Assembly: GCA_022376925.1 (NCBI GenBank)
Contig: JAIOJX010000005.1
Coordinates: 157,247,501-157,311,500, forward strand
Direction of reading: 5' to 3'
DNA length: 64,000 bases
From: Tragulus kanchil
Lineage: Eukaryota; Chordata; Mammalia; Artiodactyla; Tragulidae
Shown here one piece after another: positions 1 to 11,888 of the stretch. The position numbers and the translations under genes are program-made. The stretch's first letter is position 1. Each line of letters starts with the position of its first letter. The notes below the pieces were generated by a model, which ran no database searches, was not told where the DNA came from, and saw only the letters and a list, made by a program, of their open reading frames with translations.

Positions 1-1238
1 TCCTCAGCAGCATAAATCACTGAGGAGATGGCACCTGCGCCATCTGACTGTCTTTGCTGCTGTGTTTTCTCTTTAACAGAAACCATCAACTTATGCTTAT
101 CTGTTTCCCACCAATCCGTAGCCGGCTGGATACACTGTGGAATTAAGTGTTTGAAATTATCCTGCTTAACAAGGCTTCCTGGACACGCCTCCGTGTGGGG
201 GCTGGAGTGCTGGTTTGAGTCCGTGGATAACACCTCAGGGGCATGGTGGTGCAGTCTGCACAAGTTTCTCACACTGGGCCATTTTCCTCCCCCAAGAAAA
301 CTTGTTGCAGCCTTGAAAAGAACAAAAGCATAGTAATCGATACGAACTTGGCTTCTGTTACGTATTTAGCATGTCATTCACAGAGCTGTCCTAGCCGAGG
401 GAGCCGGCATATCTTTTGTAGCATTTGGCTCCTTGGAGGAGCCCAGAGCAGGGTCAGCATTGTAGATGAGAATCAGTTCAGCAGAGGGAAGCTAAGCCTT
501 CGGAGTCTTTTTTGCCTTCCCTGAGCACGTCGCAGGCATTAGCAGTAATGGGAGCTTTGTCTGTGCATGGAGAGGAAACATCAATCGCGGAGTCTCCCAC
601 CGTCTCCTCCCTGCGCTGTGTGGCCCCCTGACCTTCACAGTGGGGGCGCGATTCTGGATTCATCATCTCCTAACTTCATGCTGCTATGCATAGGACAACA
701 CACACAGACACACAGACACACACACACACACACACACACAGAGTGTTCTGGAAGGAACAGAGGAGGGAGTGGGGAAGGAGCTGCTGAAACCTCAGGTGGA
801 TGTGAACAGACGCTGTCTGCCCTCCGTGGCAGCTGTACTGTCTCTTGCTAGTCTTCTCCATCCCCAGGGAGCACTAGAGAGGCAAAGTTGAGGGTCAGGC
901 TGCGAGGTCCCTCTCTAGGTTCTCTTAGTCCACTCCGTGCAGCGATCAGAATACACAGCTTCTCAAATGGGCGCAGGTGCGTCAGTAAAACACTAAGCCA
1001 GTCCACTAAAAGAGCACTGGATTTGCCATCTGAAATGGCTCCTTGCTGTTTCTGTTTGCACACATGCTCTGATGCATTTCTCATCTTAATTTTCAAACAG
1101 GGATGAATGAGGTACGAGGGGAGACAGCAAAGCACACCCTCCCATCTCCTCAGCAGCATAAATCACTGAGGAGATGGCACCTGCGCCATCTGACTGTCTT
1201 TGCTGCTGTGTTTTCTCTTTAACAGAAACCATCAACTT
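1..1238. repeat. Tandem block A (partly outside the window)
   Basis: Bases 1-92 recur at 1147-1238, a direct repeat at an offset of 1146. The first copy probably begins before the window. In the 3' flank of GLP1R. Confidence 0.9.
693..740. repeat. CA microsatellite
   Basis: (CA)n with two GA interruptions in the 3' flank. Confidence 0.95.
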
Positions 1239-1349
1239 TCACTTAGAGTGTGCTGAGTGGCCATTTCTGCTTTCCATCCGTCCTTTCCAGAGGCTTCACT
1301 GCATGGGGAGGCAGAAGTTGGCCTGGGTCTTCACCGGCTCAGCCACCAA

Positions 1350-3578
1350 CCTAGCACTGTGACCTTGGGAAACCACCCCTGCGAGCATCCCTTCTCCATT
1401 CTCTAGATCAGAGCAGAGATCTCCCAGACCATTTCCTGTTCAGAGTCTCTCAGAACTCCTTGGTGGTAGCCGCCAGCATAAAAGTGCACTGAGGCAATCG
1501 CGAATCATGCCTGCCAATCCAGAAAGCTGTTCTAAGGGGAAGGAGGCTTTGCAATGGAAGGGGTTTGTTTCCGTTCTGTGATTCTGGTGCTCTAAAACTT
1601 CAGATGAAAAAGGATGAGTTGGCATGGGTTAAGCCCCTCAAAAGTTCCGGGGGATGGGGAGCTGGCCAGAGTGCTGAACTCAGCCTCTGTGCGGAACACT
1701 CATCAGACCTGGCTCCACAGCCTCTGCCTCTGCCCCTGCCCCTGCCCTGCCCCAGGACAGGGCAAGCACAAATGTTCTCAGCAGGCTCCAGTCTTAGGGC
1801 ACCAGGCATGTAAACAGCTGGAGGAATTTCTGAGTTACACTGCCTTCGATCGTTCCCAGATCTGTTAGAGCACTATATTTAGTTTGGGAATGGCTTTGGA
1901 GAGAGTGCACTGCCACTCAAATGAATATTAATAGTGCAGGTCTTAGAGCAAAGAAAATATTTCTTCAGTTCAGCATCTGGTATGTATCTGAGAAGGAAAA
2001 TGCTCCTCTGTGTTAAAAGGCTGGGTGCAGCTGGGGGTGATGAGCACGGCGCCTAGGAATCTGTCGCCTCGAGGAAGAGAACTTACAGCATAAACCCGCT
2101 AGTCTGAGCTTCCTTCCCAACTTTCTTGAAGATCGTATCATCTGTCTCTTTGTTGCTGTACGGTGTATTAATGAGTCTCAAAAATATTCCAGTTTACCCC
2201 AAACGGAAACACTTGCACCGGAGTTGTCTCCCACCCAACCAAACCCACCAGCACTCTCCTCCCCACCTCAAGCCCCCACTCCAAAGAGAAACCAGTGCCT
2301 ACGGGGCATCTGCCCTCCAGACAGGGCAGGCAGAAATGTCGCACCCCCACCTCTCGACATGTGTCTCAAAGAGGCAGGCTACACAAATCCTTTCTTTAGC
2401 CTGAGGTTCAACTTCCCTATTAACATAGATGCAACACTCCACTAAAGCTGAAGTCTGGGCACGGGCCCCCCTAGCACTGTGACCTTGGGAAACCACCCCT
2501 GCGAGCATCCCTTCTCCATTCTCTAGATCAGAGCAGAGATCTCCCAGACCATTTCCTGTTCAGAGTCTCTCAGAACTCCTTGGTGGTAGCCGCCAGCATA
2601 AAAGTGCACTGAGGCAATCGCGAATCATGCCTGCCAATCCAGAAAGCTGTTCTAAGGGGAAGGAGGCTTTGCAATGGAAGGGGTTTGTTTCCGTTCTGTG
2701 ATTCTGGTGCTCTAAAACTTCAGATGAAAAAGGATGAGTTGGCATGGGTTAAGCCCCTCAAAAGTTCCGGGGGATGGGGAGCTGGCCAGAGTGCTGAACT
2801 CAGCCTCTGTGCGGAACACTCATCAGACCTGGCTCCACAGCCTCTGCCTCTGCCCCTGCCCCTGCCCTGCCCCAGGACAGGGCAAGCACAAATGTTCTCA
2901 GCAGGCTCCAGTCTTAGGGCACCAGGCATGTAAACAGCTGGAGGAATTTCTGAGTTACACTGCCTTCGATCGTTCCCAGATCTGTTAGAGCACTATATTT
3001 AGTTTGGGAATGGCTTTGGAGAGAGTGCACTGCCACTCAAATGAATATTAATAGTGCAGGTCTTAGAGCAAAGAAAATATTTCTTCAGTTCAGCATCTGG
3101 TATGTATCTGAGAAGGAAAATGCTCCTCTGTGTTAAAAGGCTGGGTGCAGCTGGGGGTGATGAGCACGGCGCCTAGGAATCTGTCGCCTCGAGGAAGAGA
3201 ACTTACAGCATAAACCCGCTAGTCTGAGCTTCCTTCCCAACTTTCTTGAAGATCGTATCATCTGTCTCTTTGTTGCTGTACGGTGTATTAATGAGTCTCA
3301 AAAATATTCCAGTTTACCCCAAACGGAAACACTTGCACCGGAGTTGTCTCCCACCCAACCAAACCCACCAGCACTCTCCTCCCCCACCTCAAGCCCCCAC
3401 TCCAAAGAGAAAACCAGTGCCTACGGGGCATCTGCCCTCCAGACAGGGCAGGCAGAAATGTCGCACCCCCACCTCTCGACATGTGTCTCAAAGAGGCAGG
3501 CTACACAAATCCTTTCTTTAGCCTGAGGTTCAACTTCCCTATTAACATAGATGCAACACTCCACTAAAGCTGAAGTCT
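1350..3578. repeat. Tandem block B, ~1.1 kb x2
   Basis: 1350-2456 recurs at 2470-3578 nearly identically (offset 1120, with small indels such as C4 versus C5 near 2262/3382). A 13-base filler separates the copies. Downstream of GLP1R. Confidence 0.97.
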
Positions 3579-5546
3579 AGGAGATTTTCTGCTTGATGTG
3601 TTTTATGTCCCATTATTATTTTTCCTGCACATCCCGTGGCTCTCCAAGGGGCAGAGGAGAATGTGTCTGCCACGAGGCTTGCGGGGAGGGTCCCTGCCAC
3701 TCCAAAAAAAAGTGGTGGGGGAAGCTCAGTCATAAAGGCATTCACCTGAAGACTCTCTCTCTGCCCTCCCAGAACGTGTGAACTCGCAAGAGTTCTCTCC
3801 TGCTCTGAGTGGTTTATGCAAGAACTCAGTGGCCAGCCCGTGGCACGACTGTTCCCCTTCTGTCTGGGTCTCTGAAGGGGTGCTACATGTCTGCTTCTCC
3901 CCTGTGGCCGGGGCTGGGCTGAAAGGCTTTCCCGGCCTAAGCCTCTCTGATGCTCATGATTCATGGGATGAGGTTGGAGGCAGGGCAAACAGTAAACAGC
4001 TCAAAGCGGGGATGAGTCAAGTCAATAACTACCCCATGACCCCAGACAACATCCGAACCACCACCATGATTTACTGCTTGTTTCCGTTGGGCAGGAGAAA
4101 TCAGAATTGCACATTTGTACAGTCTAGTCACAGCCACAGAGAGAAATGAGCAAAGTATATACAAGCGCCCAAGTGGCGGGATTTCAAAGGGAAGAAACCA
4201 AGGGCAGGGAAAGCTCGCCTCCGTGGTCACAGTGGGGACTGGCAGAGGCCCCGGAAGAGTCTGTTCTTGGTCATATTCCCTAAAGTTGAACGCCCACGCA
4301 AGAGACATAATCCAGTCACAGGTGAAAAGTATTTCCATGGAGAGAGCAGGCAGTCTCTCTCTCGGCACCTCTGGGCTCCCACCAACAGTAGCCAGGGTCT
4401 GCACCCCTACCGTGGACACTCCTATTCCAGTTTACCCCAAACGGAAACACTTGCACCGGAGTTGTCTCCCACCCAACCAAACCCACCAGCACTCTCCTCC
4501 CCCACCTCAAGCCCCCACTCCAAAGAGAAAACCAGTGCCTACGGGGCATCTGCCCTCCAGACAGGGCAGGCAGAAATGTCGCACCCCCACCTCTCGACAT
4601 GTGTCTCAAAGAGGCAGGCTACACAAATCCTTTCTTTAGCCTGAGGTTCAACTTCCCTATTAACATAGATGCAACACTCCACTAAAGCTGAAGTCTAGGA
4701 GATTTTCTGCTTGATGTGTTTTATGTCCCATTATTATTTTTCCTGCACATCCCGTGGCTCTCCAAGGGGCAGAGGAGAATGTGTCTGCCACGAGGCTTGC
4801 GGGGAGGGTCCCTGCCACTCCAAAAAAAAGTGGTGGGGGAAGCTCAGTCATAAAGGCATTCACCTGAAGACTCTCTCTCTGCCCTCCCAGAACGTGTGAA
4901 CTCGCAAGAGTTCTCTCCTGCTCTGAGTGGTTTATGCAAGAACTCAGTGGCCAGCCCGTGGCACGACTGTTCCCCTTCTGTCTGGGTCTCTGAAGGGGTG
5001 CTACATGTCTGCTTCTCCCCTGTGGCCGGGGCTGGGCTGAAAGGCTTTCCCGGCCTAAGCCTCTCTGATGCTCATGATTCATGGGATGAGGTTGGAGGCA
5101 GGGCAAACAGTAAACAGCTCAAAGCGGGGATGAGTCAAGTCAATAACTACCCCATGACCCCAGACAACATCCGAACCACCACCATGATTTACTGCTTGTT
5201 TCCGTTGGGCAGGAGAAATCAGAATTGCACATTTGTACAGTCTAGTCACAGCCACAGAGAGAAATGAGCAAAGTATATACAAGCGCCCAAGTGGCGGGAT
5301 TTCAAAGGGAAGAAACCAAGGGCAGGGAAAGCTCGCCTCCGTGGTCACAGTGGGGACTGGCAGAGGCCCCGGAAGAGTCTGTTCTTGGTCATATTCCCTA
5401 AAGTTGAACGCCCACGCAAGAGACATAATCCAGTCACAGGTGAAAAGTATTTCCATGGAGAGGAGCAGGCAGTCTCTCTCTCTCGGCACCTCTGGGCTCC
5501 CACCAACAGTAGCCAGTGATCTGCACCCCTACCGTGGACACTCCTA
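3305..5546. repeat. Tandem block C, ~1.1 kb x2
   Basis: 3305-4422 recurs at 4423-5546. Its first ~270 bases are also the end of block B, so this stretch occurs three times (2187, 3307, 4425). There are small differences near 4346-4400 versus 5463-5522. Confidence 0.97.
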
Positions 5547-6285
5547 CAGCCCCCTAGCTGAGCCCCACAAGCATCTTGAGCGTCTCTAGCCTAGGGTGCA
5601 GGGCTCACACCCACCAAAGCAAACTCAGACAGCCATGGAGGAAGTGGGGATCAAAGAGGAAAATGTTGAGGTACCTTCTCGATGTTCATTCTCAACACCA
5701 CCCACAATCATTTCTAGAAATCGATGCTGATGGGTAGATGGTGAGAGGAAGAGCCAGATGAGAGGACATAAGCATGCGCCCAGCATCCCTTAAAGAGAAG
5801 GCAGGTTGGGGTGGTGACCCCGACTGGAGGCAGGCGGAGTCAGCTGGCATCACCAGAGCTGTTTGGCTGAGGTCATATCCGCCTCTTGCCCAACCACGTC
5901 CCCCTACAAGTCCCAGTCCCACTAATAAGCCATTGACCTTGAGTTTGAGTCTGGGGCTGATGTGCTGCTCTGTCTGGGGGAACCCCAGGGGCCTTATGGC
6001 TCAACAGGAAGAAATCCTCCTCGTTTTAGCAGCAATTGCTTTTTCCTCTCCACCCGCCACGGTGATCAAATTAACAGGTTGCTTCTCCTCAGAGAAAATG
6101 TGTCCTCGGGTCCCAGGAGGCACTGACTGTTTGCCTGTCTGATGGGCTTGGGAAGGGAATGCAGGGAAGTACTGTCCGTGCGTGTATCGCTCCCCCCGCC
6201 CTCCCCCATTCCCCAAGAGGATCTCTCCCACCTGGAGTGGCTGCCCAGCCGGCAGTGAGACCACAGGGAGGGAGGTGCCGGAGGC

Positions 6286-6453
6286 TCAGCTGCAGGAAGC
6301 CTGGCAGGAGGCGGTGTACATGCTGCTGCCCACTGTGGCCCCGCAGCTCAGGCTGCTGGTAGGACACTTGAAAGGCTTCAGGCTGCTGTCACCCTGGACG
6401 TGCAGGTGCTCGAGCCGCCAGCGCTCCCAGCTCTTCCGAAATTCCATCTGGAC
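6286..6453 (-). CDS. GLP1R: GLP1R exon 13 (coding part) with stop codon
   Basis: Encodes residues 409-463 and the TGA stop (6286-6288): helix 8 ([13 protein letters not shown]) and the cytoplasmic tail ending CQASCS. It contains the conserved Cys438 (known palmitoylation site in the family) and serine clusters for GRK/arrestin control. The acceptor is GCGGAAG. Relative to human as remembered, Arg429 is Gly and Ser445 is Cys. The 3' UTR continues to lower coordinates; its polyadenylation site was not identified. Copy at 7407-7574. Confidence 0.95.
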   Translation of the reverse strand, partial: VQMEFRKSWERWRLEHLHVQGDSSLKPFKCPTSSLSCGATVGSSMYTASCQASCS

Positions 6454-9400
6454 CTTCCGCGGAGAAAGAGAGAAGCGGAGGCCATCATGCAAACCAACTG
6501 CCCACGAAATGGCCCCATTATTACATTAGGAGGGAAGGGGAAAAATCCACCGCGATATATTAAAAGACACAAGTCAAGGCCTTCAGAGCAGGCAGTCTCT
6601 CTCTCGGCACCTCTGGGCTCCCACCAACAGTAGCCAGTGATCTGCACCCCTACCGTGGACACTCCTACAGCCCCCTAGCTGAGCCCCACAAGCATCTTGA
6701 GCGTCTCTAGCCTAGGGTGCAGGGCTCACACCCACCAAAGCAAACTCAGACAGCCATGGAGGAAGTGGGGATCAAAGAGGAAAATGTTGAGGTACCTTCT
6801 CGATGTTCATTCTCAACACCACCCACAATCATTTCTAGAAATCGATGCTGATGGGTAGATGGTGAGAGGAAGAGCCAGATGAGAGGACATAAGCATGCGC
6901 CCAGCATCCCTTAAAGAGAAGGCAGGTTGGGGTGGTGACCCCGACTGGAGGCAGGCGGAGTCAGCTGGCATCACCAGAGCTGTTTGGCTGAGGTCATATC
7001 CGCCTCTTGCCCAACCACGTCCCCCTACAAGTCCCAGTCCCACTAATAAGCCATTGACCTTGAGTTTGAGTCTGGGGCTGATGTGCTGCTCTGTCTGGGG
7101 GAACCCCAGGGGCCTTATGGCTCAACAGGAAGAAATCCTCCTCGTTTTAGCAGCAATTGCTTTTTCCTCTCCACCCGCCACGGTGATCAAATTAACAGGT
7201 TGCTTCTCCTCAGAGAAAATGTGTCCTCGGGTCCCAGGAGGCACTGACTGTTTGCCTGTCTGATGGGCTTGGGAAGGGAATGCAGGGAAGTACTGTCCGT
7301 GCGTGTATCGCTCCCCCCGCCCTCCCCCATTCCCCAAGAGGATCTCTCCCACCTGGAGTGGCTGCCCAGCCGGCAGTGAGACCACAGGGAGGGAGGTGCC
7401 GGAGGCTCAGCTGCAGGAAGCCTGGCAGGAGGCGGTGTACATGCTGCTGCCCACTGTGGCCCCGCAGCTCAGGCTGCTGGTAGGACACTTGAAAGGCTTC
7501 AGGCTGCTGTCACCCTGGACGTGCAGGTGCTCGAGCCGCCAGCGCTCCCAGCTCTTCCGAAATTCCATCTGGACCTTCCGCGGAGAAAGAGAGAAGCGGA
7601 GGCCATCATGCAAACCAACTGCCCACGAAATGGCCCCATTATTACATTAGGAGGGAAGGGGAAAAATCCACCGCGATATATTAAAAGACACAAGTCAAGG
7701 CCTTCAGCCACCTAAATTAATATCCCAATAAAATTGTTTCTTGTTGTCTCCTATTTTCTGCCTCTCCTTGGAAGAGAGACGGGCTTGATGATCTAATTGG
7801 TCTCGTCCATCTTGGAATTGCGTGACTCAGCTAAGTACCTTTCACCATCCGTCACGGTGTGTGTTAGCCAAAGAGAAGGAGCAGCAGAAAGATGTGGGAG
7901 AAGGAAGACGGAGAGACAAAAGGAGAAGAGAGAGTCTGACTTTGGAGCACACATACCTGAGAAGAGGGACAGCCCAGCCTGTCCCTCACAGTGTCCACAC
8001 CAGACCCTTCTAGACTCCCCCAGGGGTTTTATCCAGGCCCCCAGTGCCTCATGATGGAGGCAGGAGAGACAGGGAGGATGAGGCTGGGACTAGGAGCAGC
8101 CTGAAAGAGCGGGCTGCAGACAATGGCTTCTCAGCCTGGATTTGAGCTCATCCCACCCAGGATCGGGTCCCACCCACAGAGGGTGCAGCCCAGGGGAGTT
8201 CAGCCATCTGGAACCCCTGCTGTGCTGGCTCAGCCCTCTCCATCATGAAAAGCCTTGAAGCTTGGGGACTAGGTGGTTGGGGCAGAAAGATACAAGCCAA
8301 GCAACCATGCAGAGATCCAGTCACTTGAGGGCTGTGGCAATGCTATGCTTCTTGTGGAGGCCTGTGACTGTGGTCCCCCAGATGGGCTGCTGGAACCTGT
8401 ACAGCCGGCCCAGGCCATCTAGAGTGCTCAGCCAGTGGGTGTGCCCTCCCGTTTGCTTAGAGCTTCTCTGATGCGCTCCACACGTGCACCGGGCCTCCCC
8501 GCACCAGTGTCTGGGGCCCGGGCCGGCCCTCTCAGGCTCCAGCCACCAGGGCGGCCAGCTGCCAGCAGCTGTGGGTGAGAGCTCACTGCCAGCACCCCAT
8601 TGGTCCCTGTGCAGGCATGCCCTCTTCCCTTCCCGCAGGGCTGATATCCAGCTAACTAAGCACAGCAAGGTGCCTGGCATGGCCACATGCCAGCCCTTAC
8701 AAGAACCTTCTCGGCCCTGAGTGAGGCTGAGATGAGCCAGAGCCTGCCCTCCAGGACAGCCCCCCTGGATCTTGGGCAGCATCTCTGAGCACAGACCTGG
8801 GTGAGGGAGGGAGGCTGCACAAACACCACCCACGATCCAAGGTTCGGTGCCAGCTCACTGCCCAGCTGCGTGTTGTGACGCGCGTGTGGACAGCTGGCAT
8901 GACAATACCCGAGTCCAGCGGTGGCCTCTGCCTGAGCAGCAGCAGGAAGGCCAGTCATGTGTTTTGGCCCTTCACTGGGGAGGCGGGGAAAAAGAGGGTA
9001 AACTGAGGCACATCCCCTGGAAGCCACTTAAGGGACTGGGGAGGCCTTGCAGACTGTCGCTCTCTGCCTCGCTCTCCCTCAGCACTTTCCTGAACCTCTG
9101 CTGTGCCTCCTCCCCAAGTGACAACGGTCACTAGAAACCATCGTTGATGGGGCATTTCCTATACCCTCAGCTTTCACCACAGACAGTTAACTTTCACGGC
9201 AACCTGTGATTCCCACTGAAAGGTAAGGAGACTGAGGTGCAGAGATTTAAGTGTTACTATTTCCCCCAGTCGCAGCCAGGGTCAGATCTGACCCCAGATC
9301 TTGGCTGACTCCAAAGCCAGTCTCCTAAGCCTCTGTTTCCTGCCACCACGACTCTTCAGGCCACACTTGTTTCTGACCGTGTTCCCCCACCCCCTCCCGG

Positions 9401-11845
9401 CTGGGTAGGGGCCCCACGAGGGCCTGGACTGCATCCTCTTCCCGAACCTCACACAGTGCCTGGAATACAGCAGGTGCTCCATGCGTGTTTTCTAAATAAG
9501 CCAAACGCATAAAGGACTAAACGAGCACTGAACATCGGCTCCCTTCTGTCACTGAGCTCTTACAATCAAACAACGGAAACGACGACCCAAACCCTGGAGC
9601 TCTGTCCAGACACTCTGGCCAGCACGCTGCTTCACCCTCAGTGGACCCTCATCCCTGCCCCAAGTCCTTGGGACGGGCACCAGGCCAGGCTCTGGGGCTT
9701 GGGATGGGTTGGTAAAGCCCATTCACTTGCAGTTACACTTGGGAGGTCACACAGCTGGGAAGGAGCAGAACTAGGACCAGCACTCAGGCTCCTGAGTCAC
9801 CAGAGCCTCAGCCACGCCGTCCCCAGGCCTCCTCCCCTGGCAGCTGGTGCAGGCCTTCGCGCCGTGCAGGATCAAGGCCAGGGTCACAAGTACCCGGCAC
9901 GGCTACGGCAACCCCGGGCCTGGAGAACGGCCCTCGTGAACAGAGGGCTCAGCCCAGGAGCCACACGCGTTGGGTGACAGGTCTGTCTCTGCGCTTGGAG
10001 GAGCGGGGCCTGAGACACCTGGGGGCAGCTGAAAGGAACCTGGCAGCAGGTCCAAGCAGGGCAGGCTCTCTGTCCCTCCGAGCGGGGTCTCCTAGACCCA
10101 CGGCACCCGCCTGAGAGAAGCCCAGGGGAGAGCCCAGCGAGGATCCGGGCAGCAAGAGCCCCCTGCTCCCACCCCAGCCACCGGGAAGCCCCTGGAGAAG
10201 CACACCCTCTTTCTCGTGGTGGGCGGGGCTCTGGTCTAGACACACAGGAGAGTGCTTTCTCCTTCCAGAAAGAACTCATTCCAGTCCTGACCCTGCACTC
10301 ATCCCAGCTATGTCTCTGACTTGCTGATCTTCACACGAGAGAGATGGGAATCTCAAACTAGAAAGGCCAGCTCCTAAGACTTCCCAGTCGCAGCCAGGGT
10401 CAGATCTGACCCCAGATCTTGGCTGACTCCAAAGCCAGTCTCCTAAGCCTCTGTTTCCTGCCACCACGACTCTTCAGGCCACACTTGTTTCTGACCGTGT
10501 TCCCCCACCCCCTCCCGGCTGGGTAGGGGCCCCACGAGGGCCTGGACTGCATCCTCTTCCCGAACCTCACACAGTGCCTGGAATACAGCAGGTGCTCCAT
10601 GCGTGTTTTCTAAATAAGCCAAACGCATAAAGGACTAAACGAGCACTGAACATCGGCTCCCTTCTGTCACTGAGCTCTTACAATCAAACAACGGAAACGA
10701 CGACCCAAACCCTGGAGCTCTGTCCAGACACTCTGGCCAGCACGCTGCTTCACCCTCAGTGGACCCTCATCCCTGCCCCAAGTCCTTGGGACGGGCACCA
10801 GGCCAGGCTCTGGGGCTTGGGATGGGTTGGTAAAGCCCATTCACTTGCAGTTACACTTGGGGGGGGGGGGAGGTCACACAGCTGGGAAGGAGCAGAACTA
10901 GGACCAGCACTCAGGCTCCTGAGTCACCAGAGCCTCAGCCACGCCGTCCCCAGGCCTCCTCCCCTGGCAGCTGGTGCAGGCCTTCGCGCCGTGCAGGATC
11001 AAGGCCAGGGTCACAAGTACCCGGCACGGCTACGGCAACCCCGGGCCTGGAGAACGGCCCTCGTGAACAGAGGGCTCAGCCCAGGAGCCACACGCGTTGG
11101 GTGACAGGTCTGTCTCTGCGCTTGGAGGAGCGGGGCCTGAGACACCTGGGGGCAGCTGAAAGGAACCTGGCAGCAGGTCCAAGCAGGGCAGGCTCTCTGT
11201 CCCTCCGAGCGGGGTCTCCTAGACCCACGGCACCCGCCTGAGAGAAGCCCAGGGGAGAGCCCAGCGAGGATCCGGGCAGCAAGAGCCCCCTGCTCCCACC
11301 CCAGCCACCGGGAAGCCCCTGGAGAAGCACACCCTCTTTCTCGTGGTGGGCGGGGCTCTGGTCTAGACACACAGGAGAGTGCTTTCTCCTTCCAGAAAGA
11401 ACTCATTCCAGTCCTGACCCTGCACTCATCCCAGCTATGTCTCTGACTTGCTGATCTTCACACGAGAGAGATGGGAATCTCGAAACTAGAAATTTCAGCA
11501 GGAATATTTTGGGGGGGGAAGGCAGAGACAAGCATATGAGATGGTGACTTTTAGAGTCCCAAGAATGTGACTTGGAATAGTCACGTCCCTTTACCTCACA
11601 CAGAATTTTCCCTGCCCAGCTGTATTCGTTCTCTCAGCCCTAATGTGACAGACCTGTGACCCATTTGTGTGTGGGCACATGCAGGCATAAGCCCACGTGC
11701 ATGGGGTTGGGGCCGATTTCTTATATTTCTGCACCCCCACTGACATTCACCCCCTCCCACCCCCAGCCCAAGCATCAAGAGCCCCTTTACATGAGGCTGT
11801 GTCTTCCCCCAAGTTCATATATGGGGAGGGCATCCTGCCGACGCA

Positions 11846-11888
<43 letters not shown>

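Larger units (their letters stand above)
1..6285. other. 3' flank and probable 3' UTR of GLP1R
   Basis: No other gene is recognised. It is made of blocks A-C and part of D, with a CA repeat at 693. The exon 13 3' UTR must extend into the upper part of this range on the minus strand, but I could not settle on a polyadenylation signal. Confidence 0.6.
5463..7707. repeat. Tandem block D, ~1.1 kb x2, duplicates exon 13
   Basis: 5463-6585 recurs at 6586-7707 (offset 1121-1123). It contains GLP1R exon 13 and proximal 3' UTR. Its first ~80 bases also occur at 4346-4424. Confidence 0.97.

Noticed and set aside
3542..5106. Two identical 148-codon minus-strand frames downstream of exon 13
   Set aside because: No recognisable domain; they are present twice only because of block C, and composition looks non-coding.
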